The notes beneath the pieces were generated by a model. It searched no databases, was not told the DNA's origin, and was given only the letters and a program-made list of their open reading frames with translations. Below are positions 1 to 6,118 of a stretch of DNA of 8,808 nucleotides, piece by piece. The position numbers were made by a program, and so were the translations under genes. Origin of the DNA: Deltaproteobacteria bacterium (lineage in GTDB: Bacteria > Myxococcota > Polyangia > Haliangiales > Haliangiaceae); assembly GCA_018262455.1 (NCBI GenBank), contig JAGSPR010000289.1, forward strand, positions 1-8,808. Reading direction: 5' to 3'. Position 1 is the stretch's first letter. Every line of letters starts with the position of its first letter.

Positions 1-238
1 ACGAGGTGTCCTCGATCGGACCGAACGGGGGCAGCAGGCTCGTGGCATTGGCGCAGCCGCAGCTATCACCCTCGGGGAAGGCGCGCTCGAGCGCGGCGGG
101 GGACGCGGTCTCCACGCCGTCCTCTTTGCCGCCGCCCCAGGCGAGATCGTCTTCGGAATCGGCATCCGACGATGCGCACCCGGCCCCACCGAGTGACGCG
201 ACCAGCATGCAGACAACGCTGTGAGACCGTGGGCGCAT
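1..238 (-). CDS. Small acidic lipoprotein, N-terminal part (runs off left edge)
   Basis: The first 79 codons of a minus-strand gene are present; the frame is open to the window edge, so the C-terminus is missing. An ATG at 238 gives basic residues followed by a hydrophobic stretch (VVCMLVASLGGAG) and then Cys21, a plausible lipoprotein signal. The lipobox is weak, with Gly rather than Leu at -3. The predicted mature start is strongly acidic (SSDADSEDD) and is followed by WGGGKEDG, a flexible hydrophilic linker like those after the lipid cysteine of many myxobacterial lipoproteins. Further on is a Cys-Gly-Cys (about residues 64-66). No domain is recognisable in the part present, so no function is assigned. 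It lies 140 bp beyond the stop of the GH172 gene on the same strand, and that gap holds operator-like inverted repeats, so it probably has its own promoter. That it is coding is fairly certain; that it is a lipoprotein is likely. Confidence 0.68.
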   Translation of the reverse strand, partial: MRPRSHSVVCMLVASLGGAGCASSDADSEDDLAWGGGKEDGVETASPAALERAFPEGDSCGCANATSLLPPFGPIEDTS

Positions 239-252
239 GGAGGCTTCGAACA

Positions 253-297
253 GCAAGCGATGCGCCACGCTTTACACCTGAGGTGTCGGGCGCTTGC
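253..297 (-). promoter_or_regulatory. Nested inverted repeats upstream of the lipoprotein gene
   Basis: An outer pair GCAAGCG (253-259) and CGCTTGC (291-297) is perfectly complementary. Between them lies a 13-bp perfect palindrome, ACACCTGAGGTGT (274-286, one-base centre). The element sits 15-60 bp upstream of the minus-strand start at 238, where a promoter and operator would be expected. The inner palindrome is typical in size of a site for a dimeric helix-turn-helix regulator. A second pairing is possible: TCGGGC (286-291) with GCCCGA (309-314). No T-tract follows on the minus strand, so it is not a standard intrinsic terminator. The regulatory role is inference from position and symmetry. 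Confidence 0.42.
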
Positions 298-318
298 GAG
301 CGCAGGAAGCCCGAGTAG

Positions 319-338
319 CCGGCATGACTGCTTGCCGG
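319..338 (-). terminator. Stem-loop after the GH172 gene (weak terminator candidate)
   Basis: CCGGCA (319-324) and TGCCGG (333-338) form a perfect 6-bp stem with an 8-base loop, about 40 bp beyond the GH172 stop codon on the minus strand. There is no run of T after it, so intrinsic termination would be weak. It may instead be an mRNA 3'-end stabilising hairpin. Confidence 0.25.
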
Positions 339-378
339 AGCGCCCGATGTACCCACCACGACCGGGTAGCTCGACCCG

Positions 379-2034
379 CTACGACGGATCGCGCTGATAA
401 TAGAACGCGACCGATCGGTAGCGCTCGAGCACGGACGGATCACCGGGCCCGATCTCGAGCTCCAGGTCGAGCCCGCTGTGGAAATCGATCGCGTCGTTTC
501 CGACGTGCCAGCGACAGGCGCTCGCGGCACCCGCCGCTACACCCACCGCTGCGCCCTCGACACTCCACGCCTGCGCGAACGCGTTCGAGGATGTACCGTG
601 ATCGAAGTACCACCCCGAATTGAAGTAGTCCTCCGTACCGGTGCCCTGGATCGCCAGCACTCCGTCGATCGTCGCGCGCTCGTCACCCTCGAGGAAGTTC
701 AGCGAGGCGGCACCGAGGCCGCCGGCCGCGAGGGCATGCCCCTCGAGCGCCGCGCACACCCCGACGAGGCGCCCGCGCCCCGCCACGTGCGCCAGCGGAT
801 GGGTCGACGCCGGTGGCAGCGTCTCGTGGGTCTGCGCATGGAGCGTGCCCCAGGGCTCGGGCGGCAGCGCGGCCTCGCCATCGATCGAGATCTCGAGCGT
901 GATCGGCTGGGCTCCGGTGTTGCGCACCGTCCACTCGGCCGCACTGGTGAACGGCATCGGCAGCCGGAGCTCGAGCGTGACGTCGCCCGCCGAGCTCGCA
1001 CCGTGGAGCGCGAGGCTCGCGTTGTCAGGCGCGTCGCGGATCGCCGCGAACAGCGACGTGAGCGGTAGCGAGATCGCCGGCACGGCGTTGTCCCATCGCG
1101 CTTCGAGCAGGACGTCGTGCGCCCGAGCCAGCGACGTCGCGGCGAGCTTGACGCGGAACGTGTGGATCGTCGCCGGCCCGGTGAGCTGCGCCACCACCTG
1201 CGACGTCGACGGCGCGACCGTGAAGGGGGTCGGCGCCTTGAGCACGCTGCCGGTCACGGGGCCATCAGCGAGCGCGGCCAGCGTCGAGATCGCCGCATCG
1301 CGCTCGGCGAGCCGGGCGGCCGGGGCATGGCGCGGCGCCGACGCGGCATCGACCACCGCGTCGACTTGATAGAACACGACATCGACCGGCTGGATCCGAT
1401 CGATCGCGACGATCAGCTTGGTCGCGAACACGATCGGGTAATACGTCGCCACGTAATTCGCCGCACCCGCCCCGAACGGCGGCGCGAACATCTCGCCCGC
1501 CGTGCCGGTGAGCACGTCGGCGAGCGGTACCTGGACCGCAGGGACCTCGCCATCGTCGATGTAGATCCGGAGGATCTCGTCGCTCGGCGGCGAGTTGTGC
1601 CAGTTGAACGTCGTCATCCACAAGCGAGCGAGCACGCCGGATCCTTCGAACCGACCGAGCACGAAGCCGTGGACGTACGGCTCGGCACACGCGAGGAGCG
1701 CGAGCTTGGGTTCCACCAGGGTGGGCTTGCCAATCTGCGCGTCCTCGCTGGCGCACAGGAAATTGCTGAAGTCGCTGTTGCCGTTCGAGAACAGCGGATA
1801 CGGCAAGGCGGCCGGTGGGTTCGTCCCCCGATCGGTGCTCGCCGCCTGCAGATAGTGGCCATCGCCGAGCGTAGGCAAGCGCCGCCAATCGGCCATCCGA
1901 AGCAACGCGGTGGCATCCGCGGTCTCGAGCGGAACGATCGTGGAATCCAGCGCGGGCCCGGGGCCGGGATCTTGGTTGTCGCCACAGCCAAGCCATGCAC
2001 CCACGACGACGGCAGCCCACGAGACTCGACGCAT
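379..2034 (-). CDS. GH172 (DUF2961) double jelly-roll glycoside hydrolase, lipoprotein
   Basis: A predicted surface or periplasmic lipoprotein of 551 residues. MRRVSWAAVVVGAWLGC puts the lipid cysteine at residue 17, followed by GDNQ. The GH172/DUF2961 signatures appear in order: ASTDRGTNP near the N-terminus; RLWMTTFNW (about 137-145); RIYIDDGEVPAVQVPL (156-171); FLEGDE (447-452); GTGTEDYF (464-471); RWHVGNDAIDF (508-518); and the ending VAFYYQ. Known GH172 enzymes act on difructose dianhydride I/alpha-D-fructofuranosides or on D-arabinofuranosides and use two glutamates about 20 residues apart; E449 and E468 are the likely pair here (family knowledge from memory). The middle of the protein repeats the first jelly roll: RWDNAVPAISLPL (313-325) echoes residues 156-171, which fits the family's two-jelly-roll core. 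I chose ATG 2034 because the signal peptide begins there; an in-frame GTG at 2052 would add six residues. Neither has a Shine-Dalgarno sequence. The gene is divergent from the ferritin-like gene. The substrate is unknown. Confidence 0.93.
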   Translation of the reverse strand: MRRVSWAAVVVGAWLGCGDNQDPGPGPALDSTIVPLETADATALLRMADWRRLPTLGDGHYLQAASTDRGTNPPAALPYPLFSNGNSDFSNFLCASEDAQIGKPTLVEPKLALLACAEPYVHGFVLGRFEGSGVLARLWMTTFNWHNSPPSDEILRIYIDDGEVPAVQVPLADVLTGTAGEMFAPPFGAGAANYVATYYPIVFATKLIVAIDRIQPVDVVFYQVDAVVDAASAPRHAPAARLAERDAAISTLAALADGPVTGSVLKAPTPFTVAPSTSQVVAQLTGPATIHTFRVKLAATSLARAHDVLLEARWDNAVPAISLPLTSLFAAIRDAPDNASLALHGASSAGDVTLELRLPMPFTSAAEWTVRNTGAQPITLEISIDGEAALPPEPWGTLHAQTHETLPPASTHPLAHVAGRGRLVGVCAALEGHALAAGGLGAASLNFLEGDERATIDGVLAIQGTGTEDYFNSGWYFDHGTSSNAFAQAWSVEGAAVGVAAGAASACRWHVGNDAIDFHSGLDLELEIGPGDPSVLERYRSVAFYYQRDPS

Positions 2035-2104
2035 CGGGCGCAAGTCTGGCACTTGCGGCGATCATGCACTAGGCCCGTTGCCTCACGGTGCTACCATCAC
2101 CCTC
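2035..2104. promoter_or_regulatory. Divergent intergenic region between GH172 and the di-iron operon
   Basis: About 70 bp separate the two divergent start codons (52 bp if the GTG at 2052 is used). It must hold promoters for both directions or lie inside overlapping transcripts. No convincing -35/-10 pair or Shine-Dalgarno site is visible for either gene. A small GGTG/CACC dyad (about 2087-2101) lies just before the plus-strand start. The shortness of the region makes joint control of the two transcription units plausible, but that is inference. Confidence 0.4.
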
Positions 2105-2950
2105 GTGCAGCGAAGACCGCTCGTGCGCGATGCGACGCGCCTCAAGGTGGTCCACCGCCAGCGGGTCTTGCGCCATGGCGATGCCGAGCCGGCGCCCTCG
2201 TTCGTGCGCGGTGCGCACCCCACACGGGTCCTCGCGTCGGCGGCCGATGGCTGGCAGCGCTTGCTCGAGACCGAGTACGAGTCGGTGGTGATCTCGAGCT
2301 GGATGACGGCCGCGTTGGCGCGGCTGGCGGCACCACTGGATCTCCTGGGCGCGTTCGGCCGTGTGGTCGAGGACGAGATCCGCCACGTCGACGTGTGCGC
2401 ACAGATGGTGGATGCGCTGGGCGGTCAGCCTCTGGTTCCGAGCGGCGCGCTGCCACCGTTGCCGGGTGGGCTCGAGCGCGACAGCGAGAGCGAGTTCGAG
2501 ACCGTCAGTGGGCTGGTGGGGTTCTTCTGCGTGTTCGAGTTTCTCTCGGCGCTGGTGTTTCATCAGGCGCTCGAGGCCGCCGCCGACGAGCTGCCCCGGT
2601 GGGCGCTGGGCGAGATCCACCGCGACGAAGCCTTCCACGGCGCGTTCGGCTTCGAGGCAGCGCGCCACTTCGTGCCGGCGTGGTCGGAGGACCGGCGGGT
2701 GCGTCTGGCGCGGCGGGTGGAGGCCGAGGTCGCCCGCTTCGAGCAACGGCTGGGTGGACCGCTGCCGGCCGAGGCTGCTCTGGCGCCGCTATCTCCCGAG
2801 GTGACGGCGCTCGAGCAGCTCGGCCTGTTGTCGCCGCCGCACCTGCTCACGACGTTCTACGCCGGTGTTGCCGGGCAGCTCGTGCCCAGGCTGCTCGAGC
2901 TCGGCATCCCGGTCGAGCTCAAGGTTGACCTGGCACGATCTGACTCCTAA
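2105..2950 (+). CDS. Ferritin-like di-iron carboxylate protein of unknown substrate
   Basis: A soluble protein of 281 residues with no signal peptide, presumably cytoplasmic. It shows the paired-helix di-iron pattern of the ferritin-like superfamily: E59 in a first helix, EIRH (E91, H94) in a second, E145 within FCVFEFLSA in a third, and DEAFH (E175, H178) in a fourth. The spacing is nearly symmetrical: 32 residues from E59 to E91 and 30 from E145 to E175. Such sites bind Fe-Fe or Mn-Fe and activate O2 for oxidation, hydroxylation or peroxide handling. The C-terminal quarter (about 195-281) is also helical with no recognised motif. I favour the GTG at 2105, with GTG 2123 possible. The frame stays open upstream to 1910, but that part is antisense to GH172 and does not look like protein. 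The stop is 9 bp before the beta-helix gene, so the two are probably co-transcribed. The fold is well supported; the reaction is not known. Confidence 0.82.
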   Translation: MQRRPLVRDATRLKVVHRQRVLRHGDAEPAPSFVRGAHPTRVLASAADGWQRLLETEYESVVISSWMTAALARLAAPLDLLGAFGRVVEDEIRHVDVCAQMVDALGGQPLVPSGALPPLPGGLERDSESEFETVSGLVGFFCVFEFLSALVFHQALEAAADELPRWALGEIHRDEAFHGAFGFEAARHFVPAWSEDRRVRLARRVEAEVARFEQRLGGPLPAEAALAPLSPEVTALEQLGLLSPPHLLTTFYAGVAGQLVPRLLELGIPVELKVDLARSDS

Positions 2951-2959
2951 GTTCGCGCC

Positions 2960-4396
2960 GTGATCTCGCACGCTCGCGTTCGGCAACTGTCCGCTGGCCT
3001 CCTCGCGGCGTGGCTCGCGGCATGCGGCGCGCCGCGCAGCTCGCCAGGCTCCAGCGCCGAGCACGGCCTGGCCGGCTCGCCGGAGGCGACCGCGCGTCCG
3101 GGCCGGACCTTCTACGTGACCGCCGTCCGCGATGGCCAGGTGGGCAGCGGCACCGCGGTCGATCCGTATCGCAAGCTGGCGGACGCGATCCGCGCCGCCG
3201 GCTCGGGCTCGACGATCCTGCTCGATCGTGGCATCCACTTCGCCAGCCCGACCCAGGCTACCGACACCACCTGCGGCAACTGCGGCGACGCCGAGTTTCG
3301 CGGCGACATCCCCATCACGGTCGGGTTTCGGATCGCCGACAAGGCGCTCACCTTGAAGGGGGAAGACCGCGAGCAGACGATCCTGTTCACCGGGGCCGGG
3401 TACGGCGTGTGGTTCGAACATGCCGGCGAGTCGCGGCTCGAGAACCTGCGGATCTCTGGCGGCCGCCGCGACGCCGACGGCCACGCCACCGACGCGGCCG
3501 TGGTGATCAAGTACAGCCACGTCACGATGAGCCGGGTCGACCTCGTCGACAACGACAACCTCTACGCGGGCACCCCCGATCCCGTGGTCGGCGTGGCCGG
3601 CGTCGCGGTGCGCGAGGGCGCGACGCTCGACATCGATCACTCGCGCATTCTCGACGCCAGCTGGGACGGCATCGCGGTCTATCGCAGCGATCCGCAGGTG
3701 CCCGGCTCGACCGCGGTGCTCCGCGCCAGCGATAACCTCATCGCCTGCACCCGCGATTGTGTCCGCAAGGCCGGCCGCGGCGTCGGCATCGGCATCACCT
3801 GGGACAGTCGGGCGTTCGTGCGCAACAACGAGGTCCATCACTACTGGAAGGGCATCGGTGCGTTCGGCGACTCGGTGGTCACGATCGAGAACAACTATGT
3901 CCACGATCAGCACGGATGGGGGATCGCCGTCGCCGGCAACGCCCACGCCGACGTGCGCAACAACTTCATCCATCACAACGGCACCGCCGGTCTGTCAGCC
4001 TGGGAGGGCGGCGTGTCGGGCAGCTTCGTCAACAACGCGGTGGTCGCCAACGGCTGGCAACCCCGCGAGTGGGTCGGCAAGAACACCGGCATCTGGCTCA
4101 ACTCGACCGCCATCGAGCCGAGCTACAACCTGCTGTGGATGAACCAGCCCGTCGACGCCTGCAGCGGTGGTGAGCCCGGCAGCACCGCCTGCACCGAGCT
4201 CGCGATGATCGGCCAGCGCGGCAACCGGCGGGACGATCCCAGGCTGGCCGCCGACTTCATGCCGGGCGAAGGCTCACCGGTCATCGACAGCGGCGACCCG
4301 GCCGTGCACGACGGCGATGGCAGTCGCAGCGACATCGGCTTGCGGGGTGGCCCGGCCGCGGCGTGGGATCCGCCGTCGGCGCCGTCGACGCCGTAG
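2960..4396 (+). CDS. Right-handed parallel beta-helix lipoprotein
   Basis: 478 residues from a GTG start. The signal peptide ends in a textbook lipobox LAAC (Cys22), followed by a Ser/Gly/Pro linker. Residues 51-95 (FYVTAVRDGQ, VDPYRKLADAI, GSTILLDRG) match the DUF1565-type N-terminal cap of beta-helix proteins. The helix follows, with an obvious asparagine ladder: NN at 289-290, 311-312, 334-335 and 358-359, giving rungs of 22-24 residues. Histidines line the same face (VHH, VHD, IHH). The end (GEGSPVIDSGDPAVHDGDGSRSDIGLRGG) is the usual capping strand of this family. Relatives include pectate lyases, mannuronan epimerases and many surface proteins; no catalytic set of a specific lyase is recognisable. 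Cysteine pairs at 105/108, 263/267 and 401/411 suggest disulfides in an exported protein. It follows the di-iron gene by 9 bp with no Shine-Dalgarno site, which fits co-transcription. The fold is certain; function could be carbohydrate binding, lysis or adhesion. Confidence 0.92.
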   Translation: MISHARVRQLSAGLLAAWLAACGAPRSSPGSSAEHGLAGSPEATARPGRTFYVTAVRDGQVGSGTAVDPYRKLADAIRAAGSGSTILLDRGIHFASPTQATDTTCGNCGDAEFRGDIPITVGFRIADKALTLKGEDREQTILFTGAGYGVWFEHAGESRLENLRISGGRRDADGHATDAAVVIKYSHVTMSRVDLVDNDNLYAGTPDPVVGVAGVAVREGATLDIDHSRILDASWDGIAVYRSDPQVPGSTAVLRASDNLIACTRDCVRKAGRGVGIGITWDSRAFVRNNEVHHYWKGIGAFGDSVVTIENNYVHDQHGWGIAVAGNAHADVRNNFIHHNGTAGLSAWEGGVSGSFVNNAVVANGWQPREWVGKNTGIWLNSTAIEPSYNLLWMNQPVDACSGGEPGSTACTELAMIGQRGNRRDDPRLAADFMPGEGSPVIDSGDPAVHDGDGSRSDIGLRGGPAAAWDPPSAPSTP

Positions 4397-4528
4397 GGAG
4401 CGAGCGGAGAGATCTCTTGCGCGTGATCTGACGCGGCGCGTGATCGGCAAGCGTTGCGTCGAGGTGCAAGACCTTCGCTGCGACAATGTGACGGCGGCGC
4501 GCGCGAGCAACGGGCGTAGAGTTGAGTC
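4397..4528 (+). promoter_or_regulatory. Intergenic region with palindrome and 10-bp direct repeats before the kinase gene
   Basis: The 132-bp gap holds a perfect 10-bp palindrome AGAGATCTCT (4408-4417), only 12 bp past the beta-helix stop. Two exact copies of GCGCGTGATC follow at 4419-4428 and 4436-4445 (17-bp period). An imperfect dyad surrounds AGGT-GCAAG-ACCT at about 4462-4474. A promoter for the kinase gene is expected here, but no -35/-10 pair with normal spacing could be picked out. The repeats look like tandem regulator sites; this is inference from symmetry and position. No strong terminator for the beta-helix gene is seen. Confidence 0.42.
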
Positions 4529-6013
4529 GTGGGGTCGATTCGACAGATCGGCATGTGGGGCGCGACGCTCGCGCGCGCGGCGGTGATCGCGTTCGTCGCG
4601 ATGCTCTCGGTCGCGGCGTACACCGCCGGCTCGATTCGCCGCCTCGCGATTGTCGATCGTGCCCGCCGCGCAGAGCACCGCGCGCGGCAGCGCGGCAGGT
4701 TGCTGCGCTGGTCGTTCGGGCGGCTCGGTGCCACCTTCATCAAGGTCGGGCAGGTGATGAGCTCGCGCGCCGATCTGCTCTCGCCCGGCGTGATCGCCGA
4801 GCTGCGCTGGCTCCAGGATCGTGTGCCGCCGTTTCCGTTCGCCAAGGTTCGTGAGGTCGTGGAGCACGAGCTCGGCGCACCGATCGAGCGCTGGTTCCGC
4901 GAGCTCTCGCCGGTGCCGGTCGCGGCCGGCAGCGTCGCCCAGGTCCATCATGCCGTGCTCACCACCGGCGAGGAGGTCGCCGTCAAGGTGCTGCGCCCGA
5001 ACCTGATCGCGCGCGTCCGTTGCGATGGTCGGATCATGCTGTGGCTCGCCCACTTCGCGCACGCCGTGTCGCGCCGCGCGCGCACCGCCGACGTGGTCGG
5101 CCACGTGCGCAACCTGGTCGCCGGGATCCTCGCGCAGACCGACCTCCGTCTCGAGCGCAACAACTACGAGCGGTTTCGCCACAACTTCGCCAACCACCCC
5201 GGCCTGCATTTTCCTCATGTCTATCGATCGCACTCGACCCGCTCGGTCCTGACCATGGAGTTCGTCCACGGCACACGGCTCGAGGACGCGACCGTCGAGC
5301 ACCTCCCGCAGGCGGCCGAGGTCATCCGCTCCGCGTTCTTCTCGATGTGCTTTGATCACGGCTTCGTGCACGCGGATCTTCATCCCGGCAACGTGCTCCT
5401 GCGCGACGACGGGGTGGTGGTGTTCCTCGACGTCGGGCTGGTCAAGCGGTTGTCGCGCGGCTTGCTCGAACAGGTCGTCGACTTCACACGCTGCATCGCC
5501 GCCGGCACCGCGCAGGACCTGATCTCGCACCTGCAGCGCTACCATCGCTACCTCGCGGGCACCGACTGGGCCGCCGTCGAGGCCGATGCCGCCGCGTTCA
5601 TCGGACGGCTGCGCAAGCGATCGATCCTCGAGCTCGAGCTCGGAGCGATCGTGAGCGAGTTGTTCGCGCTCGCGCGCAAGCACAAGATCCGACCGATGCC
5701 CGAGATGACGCTCGTGCTGCTGGGGATGGTCACCAACGAGGGCATGGCCAAGCAGCTCGATCCCACGGCCGATACCATGGCCGAGCTGGCCAGGTACCTT
5801 GGAGCCAGGGTGATCGGACCGAATCCGCCAGCGGTCCCCCGTCGGTGTGCGCGAGGATCGCAGACGTCGCTGCGCGTGCCGGTCGGTCTGATGCCTCTCG
5901 CGCCCGTGCCGCGGATGAGGCTGGTGATCGCGCGCCCTCCACGGGTGTCTCGACCCGCCCGGATCACGGCGGGCTTCCTCGCCGCCCGCGCCGCCGCCCG
6001 CAAGGATCACTAG
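4529..6013 (+). CDS. ABC1/UbiB-family atypical kinase, ADCK2-like (QxD variant)
   Basis: 494 residues. The protein has an N-terminal membrane segment (about 12-34, LARAAVIAFVAMLSVAAYTAG) and then a complete ABC1 kinase-like domain: KVGQ (72-75, family KxGQ), VAAGSVAQVH (131-140, Ala-rich nucleotide loop), VAVK (K153), QTD (203-205, where most members have ExD), MEFVHG (243-248), HADLHPGN (281-288, catalytic D283 and N288) and LDVG (300-303, metal-binding D301). UbiB/ADCK proteins are ATPases or atypical kinases supporting quinone biosynthesis and lipid homeostasis at membranes. QTDLRLERNNYERF resembles the QxD segment I recall for human ADCK2 more than the usual ELDF form. The last ~65 residues are Pro/Arg-rich with no C-terminal transmembrane pair as in UbiB. 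The GTG at 4529 is chosen as the longest start that leaves an n-region before the membrane helix; ATG 4553 (residue 9) is possible. It appears to be monocistronic. Family assignment is secure; pathway is not, as no quinone genes are adjacent. Confidence 0.95.
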   Translation: MGSIRQIGMWGATLARAAVIAFVAMLSVAAYTAGSIRRLAIVDRARRAEHRARQRGRLLRWSFGRLGATFIKVGQVMSSRADLLSPGVIAELRWLQDRVPPFPFAKVREVVEHELGAPIERWFRELSPVPVAAGSVAQVHHAVLTTGEEVAVKVLRPNLIARVRCDGRIMLWLAHFAHAVSRRARTADVVGHVRNLVAGILAQTDLRLERNNYERFRHNFANHPGLHFPHVYRSHSTRSVLTMEFVHGTRLEDATVEHLPQAAEVIRSAFFSMCFDHGFVHADLHPGNVLLRDDGVVVFLDVGLVKRLSRGLLEQVVDFTRCIAAGTAQDLISHLQRYHRYLAGTDWAAVEADAAAFIGRLRKRSILELELGAIVSELFALARKHKIRPMPEMTLVLLGMVTNEGMAKQLDPTADTMAELARYLGARVIGPNPPAVPRRCARGSQTSLRVPVGLMPLAPVPRMRLVIARPPRVSRPARITAGFLAARAAARKDH

Positions 6014-6018
6014 GCGAA

Positions 6019-6035
6019 GCGGCCGCGGGGGCCGC
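6019..6035 (+). terminator. GC hairpin just after the kinase gene, terminator candidate
   Basis: GCGGCC (6019-6024), a 5-base loop GCGGG, and GGCCGC (6030-6035) form a 6-bp all-GC stem beginning 6 bp after the kinase stop codon. The following bases GTTCTCC contain only a few T, so termination may be partial. It is the best terminator candidate in the window. Confidence 0.42.
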
Positions 6036-6076
6036 GTTCTCCACCACCATCCGCGCTAGGTGACGCTCCATACAAT

Positions 6077-6104
6077 TGATACGCCGTAACGAATCGGCGC
6101 ATCA
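6077..6104 (+). promoter_or_regulatory. Imperfect palindrome upstream of the I9-like gene
   Basis: TGATACGCCG (6077-6086) faces CGGCGCATCA (6095-6104) across an 8-base spacer; nine of ten positions pair, with one A/C mismatch. The element ends 14 bp before the ATG at 6119 and lies in the only locally AT-rich stretch of the region (CATACAATTGATA at 6069-6081, which also includes the palindrome CAATTG). It could be an operator overlapping a promoter or a hairpin in the 5' leader. No protein partner can be named. Confidence 0.38.
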
Positions 6105-6118
6105 TCCGTTTCAATTCC

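Noticed and set aside
2047..2068. Sigma-54-like promoter (TGGCAC followed by ATGCA)
   Set aside because: The GG and GC elements are about 16 bases apart rather than the required 10, so it does not fit a -24/-12 promoter.
1910..2104. N-terminal extension of the di-iron gene back to an ATG at 1910
   Set aside because: The extension overlaps the GH172 signal peptide region in antisense and reads as Ser/Pro/Arg-rich non-protein; GTG 2105 gives a compact start.
1117..2928. Plus-strand open frame of 603 codons spanning GH172 and the di-iron gene
   Set aside because: It is Arg-rich low-complexity sequence crossing two real genes on different strands; no family resemblance.
2789..3976. Minus-strand open frame opposite the beta-helix gene
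   Set aside because: It has mirror-frame composition and no domain; the plus strand carries a clear lipobox and beta-helix ladder.
4454..4487. TTGCGT with GACAAT as a -35/-10 promoter for the kinase gene
   Set aside because: The spacer is 22 bp, too long for a normal sigma-70 promoter.
4274..6010. Long minus-strand open frame (578 codons) opposite the kinase gene
   Set aside because: It is Asp/Arg/His/Gly-rich with no motif, lies fully antisense to a gene with every ABC1 signature, and is the usual mirror frame of high-GC DNA.
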